A DNA stretch of 64,000 bases from Mixophyes australis (taxonomy: Eukaryota; Chordata; Amphibia; Anura; Limnodynastidae), in assembly GCA_036250195.1 (NCBI GenBank), contig JAVHZZ010000003.1, forward strand, positions 345,776,875 to 345,840,874, written 5' to 3'. Below, one piece after another: positions 49,020 to 61,500 of the stretch; position 1 is the first letter of the stretch, and each line of letters begins with the position of its first letter. The translations under genes were made by a program, and so were the position numbers. Under the pieces are notes generated by a model. That model saw only the letters and a list, made by a program, of their open reading frames with translations, was not told the DNA's origin and searched no databases.

Positions 49020-49678
49020 TTACCTGGACAAGAAGCTATGACTTGTCTGGTTGATGGGCAGTGCGTCAGACTTACCTGTTATTAATAATATATATAATGT
49101 AATGTTCTTGATGTTTGAGTTAATGATATTTTTGGCTGCAGCAATAGTGGTGTGGCATGTGAGGCCACAGCATAACAAATGATGGTTCCATTGACTTTCT
49201 GTTGTGACTCAACTCTGCTGCTGATAATTGGTAAACGACAGGTATGGTTGCCAGCAGCTGACTCTATTAAGATCTCTACAATGACCTAGTACATCTGTCT
49301 CTACTTATTACAACCATCCCACTCTGCCAATAGCTGCACAGGATGGCCAGTCGCCTGTGGCTGATTTAATATTGGTGGCTGATAATACTTCTTAGGAAAT
49401 ACGTTTAGGAAACGCCTTTCTGTGGACTCCAGATGCCATTTTGTTGGTGACCACTAATTCAGAATTCTATTGCATGGAGTTCTGAATAGAGGATGCACAG
49501 CGCAGACATGTTTTGGCCTCTGTGGGATCTGGCCACCAGTTCCCCAGTGTCTGAACGTAAATGGAATGGTTCAAGTGGGAATAGAGGGAAAGAAAGTGAT
49601 GGAAAGAAGTAGAAAGAGCTAGTAATGTTTTAGGGATAGAGAAAAGCGTGGGAGGGAAAGGAGAAAAAGTAAACAGTT
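49020..49678. other. intergenic, nothing recognised
   Basis: No exon, RNA gene or element seen. Confidence 0.45.
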
Positions 49679-49856
49679 GGGAGTATATTTATTAAACTGT
49701 AGGTTTGAAAAAGTGAAGATGTTGCCGATAGCAACCAATCAGATTCTAGTTGTCATTTTGTAGAATGTACTAAATAAATGATAACTAGAATCTGATTGCT
49801 TGCCATAGGCAACATCTCCACTTTTTCCAAACCAGCAGTTTAGTAAATATACCCCT
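49679..49856. mobile_element. palindromic MITE family A, full copy
   Basis: GTATATTTATTAAACTGTAG and CAGCAGTTTAGTAAATATAC ends, family core between; TTGG is seen on both sides. Confidence 0.87.
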
Positions 49857-50276
49857 TGGTCTGACGCAGAGAAAAGTTAAGAAAGATTAACTGATGCAGA
49901 GAAGAGGAAAAAAGGGAGGAGAAGAGGGAGGAGAGACACAATGAGGTCTATTTATTAAAAAGTGGCTACGATAAAATCTCCTACCGCCATGGTTTACTAA
50001 GAAAATATCGCCCGGTAATATAGGCTGTCAGGGGTAACAGTAGACTTATGGCTTTGCGGGGCCATTCTTGGTGGTTCGGCGCCTGTGTGACCTGACTTGC
50101 CAGTTCACGCATCTGCAATGGAATTCGAAGCCCTGATTTGAGATTTCAGTTCCACTTGTAAGAAAACAAAAAGTACAAAAATATGTTAATAGCTTCCACT
50201 GGAGACTCCTGGCTAATCTCAATGCTGGCGGGGGCCTTTCGTAAGTAAGGGGATGAACTAGTGGAGGACTGAGCAG

Positions 50277-50720
50277 GGGCAAATGCAGGATTTGTAGAGG
50301 GGGGTTTCCACACCACGTCGCCAGTGGGCGTGACCATCATGCATGAGGGCGTGGCTATAATTTTAGATAGTGCTTGGCAGCGAATTGCAGCTCTCCGTCA
50401 GCGTGTAGAGAAATTTGCCCGTGTCTTCCCTATGCCAGGATTCGAGGAACGTTAGATACTTGTCCAGCTCATGAGAAGAAGTCTGCTCCATACTGCACTC
50501 TGTCATCTCCTGTCCTTTCTCTTTACTTTTACTCTTACTCTCCAACTCTTCATATTCCCATAACATACATGGGCAATGCTGCATGCACTATTGTTAGGTG
50601 CACGCAGCTCTCCCTTTTCAAGCAAAGCCGTGTGAAGTGGTGGAATAATCCAGCCACCTCAATTATACAGTGCCCCAGGCTTGGAGGGGGTTTCCGGGCA
50701 CTAGGAAATTCCCCCTCGGT
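50277..50720 (-). repeat. interspersed repeat, reverse copy of the 58775 element
   Basis: Shares CACGTCGCCAGTGGGCGTGA, ATGCATGAGGGCGTGGC, CCATAACATACATGGGCAATG and the CCCCAGGCTTGGAGGGGGTT end with the copy at 58775-59040 in mirror orientation. Open frames in it are not genes. Confidence 0.7.
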
Positions 50721-50984
50721 TTGCCTATGCTGAGGAGAGTCTAAGCACAAGAAAATAATCTGCAAACTGAAGGTCCAGAATAAAGACAGAAAATCTAAAG
50801 CTAAGGCTACAACACCAGCAAATCTAATTACTGCAGCATTTACAAACTGCTCATTTGTTGAAAAGCATCAAACTGTTACATACTACTGGTTCTTATAAGC
50901 TGAGAGATCACTTCTGCTGCTGGCGAAACTTAAACTCTCACAAGTTAGAAATAAATATTGTTACTCATTATCATCTCACTTCAG

Positions 50985-51480
50985 GACTCCAGGAGACATG
51001 TTGGCTCTCTAATATTGGCAAATAATTAATAATCACTAGTGTGTTTATCCACAGTCACTGCTCCAAAACAGATGTTGACACTCTGATTATTGCTAAAGAT
51101 TTAATAAGCTCTAATGCATCTCAGCACTCTGAGCTCCAGTGGAGATACCAGTGCTCTTGGGGAAGATTCAGTAATCCCTAGTGGGTTTCTCAGCAGTCAG
51201 AAGTTCAGGAGAAATTTTGGCTCTCCGATAGTGGGAGATAAATGCAATAAGGAAGATTTAATAAGCATCAATGCATCTCAGCAGTCTGGACTCCAGAAAA
51301 TCTCTTGGCACTTTAACATTCGGAAAGGTTCAATCAGCAATATCACGTTTCTTATCAGTCTGGACTCCAGGAGAGATGTTGGCACTCATATTGGGAATGA
51401 TTCAATAAGCACTTGTACAACTCTCAGCTGTCAGGATTCCAGAATTGTAGCTACCAATCTTTTATTGCAAAGAAGATAAA
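50985..51480. repeat. degenerate 60-75 bp tandem repeat, block 2
   Basis: About seven or eight units: AGTCTGGACTCCAGGAGAGA, GTTGGCACTC, ATATTGGGAA, GATTCAATAAGCAC and similar words recur in order, with heavy divergence. The 121-codon frame at 51114 lies wholly in the array and is not a gene. Confidence 0.8.
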
Positions 51481-52554
51481 CTAAGCTCTAACACATCTCT
51501 CATGATTAGGGGACAAGGCTAGCATTCCTATTGTCCACTATTGTGTGTATTGTGAACCGTGTAATGTTTAATATAACAATATGTAATCAGGTCCATATTT
51601 ACCTTTTTCTGCCTGCTTAGGCCACTTTATCTCCACCTTTCGCCCCCCTGCCCAACCTTCTAATCACTGCAGTGGTTTATGCCCCATCTCCCCCCCTACA
51701 TCTAATCTGTATTAAAGAAATACATTTATTCTTCCATAAAATCCTGCTCTTAGGAATGCATAAGACAAAGTGATGACTATGACACAAGTGTCAGTTTACC
51801 AACCCTGCCATTGCTGCATGGAACGTGCATGGCCAGATGAAGATTTGTGTTCTCCTAAATTATTAAGTCTAAACCAGCCATGTTCATGCTGACCCACAAT
51901 ACCCTACAACCAGGGCTGGCGGAACAGTGTAAACCCAGTGAGTGCGGCAAGAGGGCATCACACTACAGGGGGACCCGGTCAGCTTGCCTGTCCTGACTTG
52001 GGCAAGTTGGCAGATGCCGTTCTGATTGGGCCTCGAATAGGGTTTCACGGCACATGCGCCAACCTTGGGCATGGGGGCACTTAGGAACCCAGCAATGGCA
52101 GTGCCTACAATGCCTGTGACTTGCCCATTCTTTTGACTTGATCAAAGAACATATGGCATCAGGGTTGCCAAATCAGAAATGCAAAAAGGGACCCATGGAA
52201 TATACGCAATGCTATGTTGCACTGCAAATAATTCAGATGCAAATTGCATGACCGTAGTCATGTATAGAAGAGATAACATACAGAGCACTCCCAAACTGAT
52301 GTACATAAAATTAATTTGGGCTATTTCTCAAGCATAATGTGAGGGTGTTACATTCTAGTATTTAAACACAATAAAGTTATTTAACTACAGAAAATGTACA
52401 TTATTAATAACGTTACAATGTATTAAAAGCATTTAGTTCTTTCACTTTCACTAACTAATCATGTCTACCACAGCACTTCTAAAAGAAATTAAGCTCATCT
52501 AACAATATATGTTTACGTGCACATAATTACTGTTATTCTCAAATTTTGCATGTG
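51480..52554. other. intergenic, nothing recognised
   Basis: Unclassified sequence. The part at 51900-52100 has the look of a MITE-like GC patch, but I could not define its ends. Confidence 0.45.
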
Positions 52555-53088
52555 TTTTATTACCGCTTTCATACTGCCGTCCCGGCAATATCCCGGGTTT
52601 TTCAAGCCGGGTTTTAACCGGGGCTCGGAGCATCCCAGCTCAGAAACACCATTCATTCTGCACCTCGGACCCGGGAATTTCCCGGGTTGACCCCATTCAT
52701 ACTGCACAAGTCTGTGCCCTGGCAATTTGTGGGAGTCATCACCAGAGCAGTTTTCATTGGCTGACAAATGGTGATGTCATTGAAAGGTGACTGTTTTTTT
52801 TTTCTTCCACGGGCTCCTACCGATGACATCATGCTCCAGAGACAGGCAGACAGCCAATCAGCTTGTTTTCTGTGCAACCCAGGTTGAAAAACCCGGGTTG
52901 CACCATTCATAGTGCAGGCAACCCGGGTCCGACCCGGGAAATACCCCTCGATAAATCCCGGGTTGAAGACCGGGTTTTTAGACCCGGGATTTTTGACTTG
53001 TACCATTCATACTGCACCAAGACCCGGGTCGTTTGAGCTCCCCCCGGCAAAAACCCGGGATTTTGGTGCAGTATGAATGGGTATAAGA
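52555..53088. mobile_element. CCCGGG-rich palindromic MITE
   Basis: Outer ends TTTCATACTGCC and GGTGCAGTATGAA are inverted. The phrase CCATTCATACTGCAC recurs, and CCCGGG occurs many times on both arms. No transposase is encoded. Confidence 0.75.
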
Positions 53089-53142
53089 TGTACTAGTTCC
53101 TTAGCAATTACATTAGTGAGATACTAAACTTTTATTATGGAT

Positions 53143-54409
53143 TATATTTAAAACAAACACACAACATTTTTTCCCCCAGCACACTGCTATAGCCAGCAAC
53201 AGATCCACTTTTGTATTTGTCTGAGAGGCATGTTGGTGTCAGTAGCTGAGAGGGGGTACTGGCACTGAATTGCTGTTTGGAGGCTTCTGGGGTACCTCTT
53301 TGGTAAGTTGGCTCTCAATTTAAAAACACATATGTATGGCCCAAATATATGGGACTCTCATTGTTTAGAGTAGGACCATCCTATTAGCAAAAGCGCCTTG
53401 GCGTGGCGGATGGCTTAAACATACATTTGCAAATGTGTGCAACAAAGACTTTTGCATTTTTATCTACAGTAGAAATGGCAGATCTGTTGCTGGCTATAGC
53501 AGTGTGCTGGGGGAAAAAATGTTGTGTGTATGTTCCTTGCAGGATAACCCCACCCTTTCAAGCACCTGTTATGGCCTATAAATTGATTTGAGCAGCTTCC
53601 ACTTTTGTATTTGTCTGAGAGGCATGTTGGTGTCAGTAGCTGAGAGGGGGTACTGGCACTGAATTGCTGTTTGGAGGCTTCTGGGGTACCTCTTTGGTAA
53701 GTTGGCTCTCAATTTAAAAACACATATGTATGGCCCAAATATATGGGACTCTCATTGTTTAGAGTAGGACCATCCTATTAGCAAAAGCGCCTTGGCGTGG
53801 CGGATGGCTTAAACATACATTTGCAAATGTGTGCAACAAAGACTTTTGCATTTTTATCTACAGTAGAAATGGCAGATCTGTTGCTGGCTATAGCAGTGTG
53901 CTGGGGGAAAAAATGTTGTGTGTATGTTCCTTGCAGGATAACCCCACCCTTTCAAGCACCTGTTATGGCCTATAAATTGATTTGAGCAGCTTCCACTTTT
54001 GTATTTGTCTGAGAGGCATGTTGGTGTCAGTAGCTGAGAGGGGGTACTGGCACTGAATTGCTGTTTGGAGGCTTCTGGGGTACCTCTTTGGTAAGTTGGC
54101 TCTCAATTTAAAAACACATATGTATGGCCCAAATATATGGGACTCTCATTGTTTAGAGTAGGACCATCCTATTAGCAAAAGCGCCTTGGCGTGGCGGATG
54201 GCTTAAACATACATTTGCAAATGTGTGCAACAAAGACTTTTGCATTTTTATCTACAGTAGAAATGGCAGATCTGTTGCTGGCTATAGCAGTGTGCTGGGG
54301 GAAAAAATGTTGTGTGTATGTTCCTTGCAGGATAACCCCACCCTTTCAAGCACCTGTTATGGCCTATAAATTGATTTGAGCAGCTTCCACTTTTGTATAT
54401 TTAAAACAA
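53143..54409. mobile_element. 394-bp x 3 tandem element with inverted partial copy and 14-bp flanking repeats
   Basis: Three units begin at 53205, 53599 and 53993 with a period of exactly 394 bp and look identical by eye. A fourth copy is cut off after 9-10 bp (54387). At the left edge 53157-53204 is the exact reverse complement of 53481-53528 inside the unit. The whole is bounded by TATATTTAAAACAA at 53143-53156 and 54396-54409, which looks like a target-site duplication. Each unit has a 62-codon frame that is probably incidental, and a stem CCATCC (53376) / GGATGG (53408) enclosing a GCGC-cttg-GCGT hairpin. No canonical hammerhead core (CTGANGA with GAAA) was found on either strand. Confidence 0.85.
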
Positions 54410-57220
54410 GTTGGATGTATGAACTGAATTCATCTGGATGTGTATATCACACCACAATGTTTCTTCATCAGGAGACTCACATCACCACCCTGCTGTTGGG
54501 GGCACCTTACACAATCTAACTCTCCCACTCACCTCCATGCCCCTTGTCACATCACAACACCGCCCCCTAGTGTCAAGATCACATGAGTGGACACTGCCTC
54601 ACAAAATATCAGCACACTCATCTCCCACTGAGAACATTATGATGATCTGATTGGATATGAGTGGTTCTATCCTCGCCCACTTTAAAACTGAGGACATACT
54701 AGATGTGCAGGAATGAGTGAATATTATAGGCTGGTTAGACCCTTGTCCAATGTACCTTTTAAAGCACCTTCTCCACTGTTTTTATTAATACATATTTTCT
54801 AATCCTTTGTGTACAAATATTTATAGGAATATATTTAAATTTATTATCAATTATAAATATATTTATTTATAGCTCTGCTAGATAAATCATATAGGAAAGG
54901 TTTATTTATAAATAGGGTTAGCGTGCCTTTAATATATCCTACCTGTTTGTATGATAATAGTCTTACCCTCAGTTAAATCACATTCATTGGTTAATATAGC
55001 TACATCTATGATTTTTCTGCTTTCCTGCAGCGTACCTGTTGACTGTTTTTAGGATTACACTACTGGTAAGACTATATTAGGTTATGAGTTCTGAGATCCA
55101 TCCACTGTCTTTATACTGTGCTCCATTCTTTAGAACAGACTGTATCATTCATTTTATCTCCACTTCCAGCATTGACTGATTTTAAGTAGTTTGATATGGC
55201 CCACACAACAAGCTCATTAGAAAACATAGTAAATTAACTGAATTGTATATCTAGCAGGAATTATGTCTTGTATGAGTATACACATCACTATGGAGCAGCT
55301 AGCACTTTAATATACACATATAACAGACCAATTATTGTTACTTTGCTTATTCAGCTACAGCGACCTTGTATTTCCAGCAATATGAGCCAAATCATTCATT
55401 ACTTTACACTCCTCCCATCCTGTTTTTCATTATCTTATGGAATGTGCCACAATGATAAGCGTTAACTACCAGTATCAGGCTGCTAATGGTCTGTATTACA
55501 CTGGTGCCCAGTATCAGGACATGAGAGGTGCTATGGTAGCTCTTATTGTGATGCTGTCAAATTAATTCATTTCTAGATTTCCTGTATTATACAGCGAACA
55601 CATACTTGTTTTTTCACATTTTATCCTGATTCTTTACTCTTTGCTTCCATCCACATTTCATTTTCATTTTACAGGGTAACTCCACTCAAATACTGTATGA
55701 TTTTGCCTAATTACTTTGAGTTTCTGCAAATATGTTATGCTTAACTTACCCTTCCCTTAGGTGCCATTGTTATTCTAAATTATAACAGTTATAGGGAATG
55801 TCTGTATTGCTTATGCTAGCAAAACCTACTGTCATTGGCATTTGAACACACAAAAACAAGGTTATTAGGCAAACTATGGTGAATGGGCAAAGTGAAATCT
55901 TAAGGGATTACGGTAAAAAGTCAATGTGGGAAATTAGTCTGCTTGAAGTCCTCGTCCTACAGAGAACTACTATAATAGTGACATTATGATACCGGTAGCA
56001 CTAGCCAGATGCTCTACACTCTGCCCAACAAGAGTCCCTGGAGTTCCTAAAGTTGTAGCACTCATGGCACTTGTGCAGTTCTATAGTGCATTACAGTGGG
56101 GGAGGGCTGGGGGTAGAGCTAAGTACATAACATAAAATATACCAGCAGGCAAACTAAAACCTGATGGCACTTAATAAATCAACCACAGTGAGGCATAAAT
56201 AATTCAGCTGTTATAATAAAGGGAACCTTCTATTTCACCTTAACAGCTAAACACAAATAAAATTATTATTAAGAGCTTCAAATATTTCTTAGTCCTTGTT
56301 GGTAACAGTTCTCAGGTTGGAAGTGACACTGGGGAAAGAGGAAAACTTACATGTAATACAAGCAAAATACAAAACAAGGAAAGGCAAAAATGTAAAACAT
56401 TTAAGAAGCATAAATGCAATAATACCAACAAGAAATAGCATAACAGGGAAGAAAGAGAACAAATATAACGTACAGTACATAGCATGCAAGAGGCATAATA
56501 CAAGCATTCGGGTCCCTTGCTTTAAACAATCAAAACAACTTTATCTTATACTTTTTATGTGGATCAAAAAAATAACCTTATCTCATTTCCTGTTTCGTTT
56601 CAGGTTTTTACACAGTCATCGGCGTTATTCATTTTACTGTTTTTGTTTATGACTATTTTTCTCGTGCTACATGAAAGCTGACTGATTTCATGCTGCGTGC
56701 TGCTAAGCAGCCGCTTATTACTGAGGTTATTTGTGACTTGTGATTGGTCAGGTGGACTGCTGACCTACACAAGTCATTGTTTCCTGTACTGTGCATGTTC
56801 CATTGTAGTGTGGATGTAGGCAATTTGTTTCCTATTAACTAATCTCTATTTTATTGAAGGGAAAAATACACCTGCCAGGAAAGCACAGCAGATGTTAAGT
56901 TTGTGTGTTCCCTATTAAGATGCTCAAATGCATGAGATCGGGTGTTCATTAGAGGACGCTGCATCACCAGAGCGTGGATCATTTAAGTCTAGTTGCACTC
57001 AGCTTAAAGTTGACCTGTCATGTACAGATCGTATATATGTACAGTAGGCCCTTGCGGCAAAGGCAGAGAGACAGCTTTTCTATGACGGCGTGTATGTCAA
57101 GCATTTTCTATCTGCAAAGGAAAACTAACTTAAGGATGTTAGGCTGCCGGTTTGATAACTAACTTGCAGAACAGATGACAGAGGTCTTCACCTTTAGCAG
57201 CCGCCTTTCCCATAGAGCTT
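54410..57220. other. intergenic, nothing recognised
   Basis: AT-rich, no exon or clear element. Opposing open frames at 56290-56650 have no coding character that I can see. Confidence 0.45.
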
Positions 57221-57229
57221 TATGTTCTC

Positions 57230-57860
57230 ACAGGTACTCGGATGCCCCCAGAACTTAACTCGTAGAGTAGTGCAAGTTCGTTAACAACACCGCGGCGGAA
57301 GGTCAGAGGAGGATGAGTAGATGGTAGCGGATGGTCAGACGTAAGCCGAGGTCAGGGGTCACAAGCAAGTAGAATGGTCAAATAACACTCCAAAGGGTCA
57401 GGGTCACCAGCACGACAGCAGAATCCAAAAACAAGGCAATAAGGTCACAACGAGAGGTCCAATAGTAAACAGGCAGAGTATCCACAGGAAAACTGGGACA
57501 AAGCAGGAGTAGGACAGGAGCAGGCCAGCAACAGACAGAATCAACGCTATAACTGTCAGGGAGGCTAAGCCCTCCCTGCCTTAAATACTGAAATTAGCTT
57601 TGCCCTGTAAACATCCACAAGAGCACTGTTTGATTAATGACTTCACTTGCTTAATTAGCCCACAGGCTGTAGCGCACGCACCCGGCTGCTCTGAGTTTCC
57701 GGGGCGCAACAGCTGTTCATTCGGCGTCCAGTCATTGCCCTGGCACCGGTCGGGCCGAATACAGGAAGGGACATCCCGGGCGTCATAGAGACGGCCAGGG
57801 TGCTAGAAGGAGACAGAAGTGATTTGGGGCGGTGCCCGCGGTCACCGCGGTTCCTAAAAA
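57230..57860. repeat. probable dispersed repeat, unclassified
   Basis: GC-rich, purine-rich text (GGTCAGGGTCACCAGCACG, GGACAGGAGCAGGCCAGCAA) followed by CTCCCTGCCTTAAATACTG. It differs in composition from its surroundings and has the style of a retroelement flank, but I could define neither end. Confidence 0.35.
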
Positions 57861-58339
57861 AGGAATGAGAAAAATGCACTGATATGAGTGAAGACGAGGT
57901 TGTCATATGTTAAATTAACTGATTGTGGAGAGGTTTGAAAAATCAACATTATTTAACGGAGAAGGGACTGAATGGTGCCACGTCTCCTGGCGGACTACCC
58001 CGTGGATGGATCACATTTTCGGTCTTTATGTTACTTTTCAGTCTTCCACCCTCCAATATGTGTCCCCTAATTCTACAAATCCTCTTATTTTTAATAAATA
58101 TGGCCTTACTGCACTGTAGTCACCTTTCTTATATATTTGAATGAATAATATCAACTCTGTCCAGAAAACCAGCCCTGCCGCCTCTTAATAGAAAACAGAC
58201 CCGTTTGTATTCACAATGTCACTTGCTCCATTGTGTCACTCTTTCTGTGCTTTAGGCACACCCTGACCATGGTGCCCTTGGCAACTGTCTATTGTATTGC
58301 TGTTGTTATTTGGTTTTGCCTTTTATAACCTTTTATTTA

Positions 58340-59640
58340 ACGTTTGTCATATACAATCATCAACAGGTAAAAGAGAAAAAACATATCTCTTACAGTCAAG
58401 TAGATCGAAGATTTTACGATGTAGATTACATTAAATTATGTTAAAATAACAATTAAAAAAAAAAATAATTAGATCGGCTGTAACAAAATAAAGACATATT
58501 AAGTCTGATTCAGGGCATAAAGAGTATAGAACGGTAGAGATAACAAGCAACTTAATTATGGCTTGAGGTTTGGAAAGTAGGTACTTGGGGGTAAGGGGGG
58601 GGGGAGGGCAGATCTTCTTTATGATATCTCAAGTTGTAAGGGAGTTATATTTATGTAGAAGAAATAGAGTTCTGTAGTGGGAAAACTCTTGTCTAATTAA
58701 TAGTAACCAGTATTGTGGTAAATAAGTGAAGGGAGGAGTACCAGGGATGTCTTTGGTGGAATAACCATGCATAGGCAAACCGAGGGTGGGTTTCCTAGTG
58801 CCTGGAAACCCCCCTCCAAGCCTGGAGCACTGTATACTTGAGGTGGCTGGACCCTGCCTCCACTTCACACAGTTCTGCTTGCAAAGGGAGAGCCGCGTGC
58901 ACCTAACAGTAGTGCTTGCAGCATTGCCAATGTATATTATGGGGATAAGGAGAGTTGGAGAGCAGCCAAGCACTGTCTAAACTTATAGCAACGCCCCCAT
59001 GCATGCTGGTCACGCCCACTGGTGACGTGGTGTGGAAACCCTGTGGGCCCTTACCTGGTTAAAAGTATTATCTATATTGCGCAGATGGTAAGTGATTTCT
59101 TTCATGCAGGTGATAAGCCAAATATAAGATCTGAGAGATCTTGGGGTTGATCCAGGTGCTTCCATGATTTGGCAACAAGACATTTAGCGCTGCTAGGATG
59201 TGGGATTTCAGTTTAGCAGAGTGTACACTGCAGTTAGGAGGTAGCAAATAAGAAAGGACCAAGGGTCTTTAAAGACAGGGCACAGAAGGAGGCCATGAGA
59301 TCTCTGACTTCATCCAAGTTGTTGGAGACCTTTGCCACCAAATTGGCTAGTTTTGCTTAATGGTAGCACCGGTCCTGGGTACAGGGATCTATTAGAGCGT
59401 TAGTATTTATAGATTTACACACATTTGTGGATACAAACGGGTCTATTTTCTATTAAGAGGTGATAGGGCTTCTTTTCTGCCTTTAAATCTTGGTGCAAAA
59501 AAAAAATGTGTATTGGGTACTTTTTGCAATTGCCCCAACAAGAGTAGACAGAAAAGGTAGCATTAGCAAAAGGGTGTCGATGAATAAATGTTAAACTGCT
59601 AAAGGATGAAGGAACGTCAGATCTGCAGACCTCAAATCTC
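58340..59640 (-). pseudogene. possible degraded L1-like LINE 3' fragment, interrupted
   Basis: On the minus strand 59262-59068 can be read as K-L-K-S-H-I-L-A-A-L-N-V-L-L, then a Tyr/His-rich end, weakly like the C-terminus of L1-type ORF2. The frame further upstream (59642-59415) has a W-x-N-C pattern. A different repeat (58775-59040) interrupts it. Weak evidence; it could be unrelated. Confidence 0.25.
58775..59040 (+). repeat. interspersed repeat, third copy of the shared core
   Basis: Begins near GGGTTTCCTAGTGCCTGGAA and ends CGCCCACTGGTGACGTGGTG. It covers more of the element than the copy at 2783-2905 and mirrors 50277-50720. Confidence 0.75.
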
Positions 59641-59644
59641 ACCC

Positions 59645-60080
59645 GGCATGGATCAATCTTCTCACTATTGAACTGTGCTGTAAGGAGATAATCTTTAATC
59701 CCATTACTGGCGCCACGCTACCCAGAAGCTGCCACGTGGAGTTTGTTTTAGTGTGTGAAACGCCAGCTATATATTATAAAAGGACCATTGTCTACACTAA
59801 TATTACAAAGACAGATCTATAAAATCCTTGCTATTCTAAATAGGGCTTCTCTCCTGGACATTATTAATACCATAAATCATGGTGGTACCACTGTATGATG
59901 TGAGAGTTTGTCACCGGTGTCTTTTGTTTGTAACTTACCTATTATAGGTGCACGCTTTAAACCAAGTGGCCAGTAATACATGAATGATTTGTCTCATTTA
60001 AAAGACCCCCAGGTAATTTTAACCCAGTTGAAGAAAGGTATGGGAAAGATGTCTAATGTTTGTGGCTGTTTTAAGACACC
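59645..60080. other. intergenic, nothing recognised
   Basis: No gene or element seen. Confidence 0.45.
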
Positions 60081-60083
60081 ATG

Positions 60084-60297
60084 GGGGGAATTCAATTGGC
60101 CGCGTCTACTGCCGAAAGTAACACGGCTTGCGCACTATTACCGTTACTACAGTAATGGTGCGCATTATTACCATTAGTACGGTCATTTTTAATGCTGATT
60201 TAGCAGAAATCCGAGTTTAAATTACCATATTAACGGTAATAGAGCGCAGGCTGGGTTACTTTTGCCAGTAATGTGGCCAATTGAATCCCCCCCCCAT
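60084..60297. mobile_element. palindromic MITE (termini GGGGGAATTCAATTGGCC)
   Basis: Left GGGGGAATTCAATTGGCC is mirrored by GGCCAATTGAATCCCCC, with inner alternating AATG/ATTACC words. CATG is found at both flanks, but no clear longer duplication. Confidence 0.78.
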
Positions 60298-61500
60298 GAA
60301 GAAAACTTTGAGTTATTAGTGAATTTTAATGTATTTAATATTTTATAATAACCCTTAAGAAGCAGTGTAAAATTACTATTTCACAAAAAAACACAATTGT
60401 TCTTTTATTTATGTAGCGCCAACATAGAGATCAGCACTGTACAATCAGAGAATCAGCTGGTGTTTTGCAATTTTGGTGCTTGAAATTTAATTTCTCTAAC
60501 GCACTGTTAGAAGTATTTTAAATGCCCTGGAAGTGACGACGAGGGCGCAATGCAAGGGTGAGGTAACTTCCAACAGGGGGGTGGCAGTCTTAGTGCTTTC
60601 GCCAGTTCTGGAAGTACCCCTTTAATTTGTCAGAGATACCTCGTAAGGAACACGTAGCAGGGTTGACAAAGTATGCTCCAGTCAATCATCAAAATCTTAT
60701 AAGCCTTATATAAGTTTACACTGCAACATAGTACAATGAATTTGATAACAAATTCAATGGTCTGCAAGAAAGCATAATCATAATCAAAACTGAAAACCAC
60801 CAGTAGATGGCAGTATTACTAAAGAAAGAGAAAGTAGTTGTTCATAGCATAAGCCATATGGTTCACAGTATTCTCCATAGATTTCATATTTATTTATGTA
60901 TTTTCTTGTGAATACTATTAATATAATATTATTATATAATACATAATAGGAACTGTCTGAATTGTGTGTCTTCCTTTTTTAATGTAAAATATCTGCTACG
61001 ATTTTCATGTTAGCTGCACGTGGTATGTTGGAGATTTACATGATACTTTTGCCACATGCCACAGATCACCCACAACACTCATTTACCCCACAGATTGGGT
61101 GTAATATATTTGCAGAGGACACGGTTAATTCTTGCTGATAGGTAATGGGATACCACTGCGCAACCGCCATCATTCCAGTTATTTGTTGCCATGAAAGGTG
61201 TTGTTGCCAAGGCAACCTGCATTTAAAACACTGTGAAAAAAGATGCTGGAATTAATTGTGATGATTAAAGGAGATCCACACTAAACTGAGCTGAGTCACT
61301 ATGCCACTAGGAGGAAAACAGCAGTTTACAACTGGGAAAGTGATTAATCATTTCACAGTGATTTGCAGACAAATTTTCAGGAACCAGACCAATTATGGTG
61401 TTGGACACTAAAATTTCAGGGCGGGCTCACAATGAGCCTAGGTAGCCTAGATCCCTCCCACCTTCCTAGGTTTTTATTGTTTGTTTTTTAAAAAAATATA
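60298..61500. other. intergenic, nothing recognised
   Basis: AT-rich sequence with no gene or clear element. Confidence 0.45.

Noticed and set aside
51114..51479. 121-codon plus-strand frame
   Set aside because: It lies within the degenerate tandem repeat and has no domain.
53205..53598. Hammerhead ribozyme in the 394-bp unit
   Set aside because: I looked for CTGANGA with GAAA on both strands and did not find them. CTGAGAG words are present but do not fit.
53403..54379. Three identical 62-codon frames
   Set aside because: They repeat only because the 394-bp unit repeats. No known motif and no splice or promoter context; kept as part of the element, not as genes.
56289..56652. Opposing frames of 72-118 codons
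   Set aside because: Lys/Asn-rich AT-biased sequence, no homology, no splice partners.
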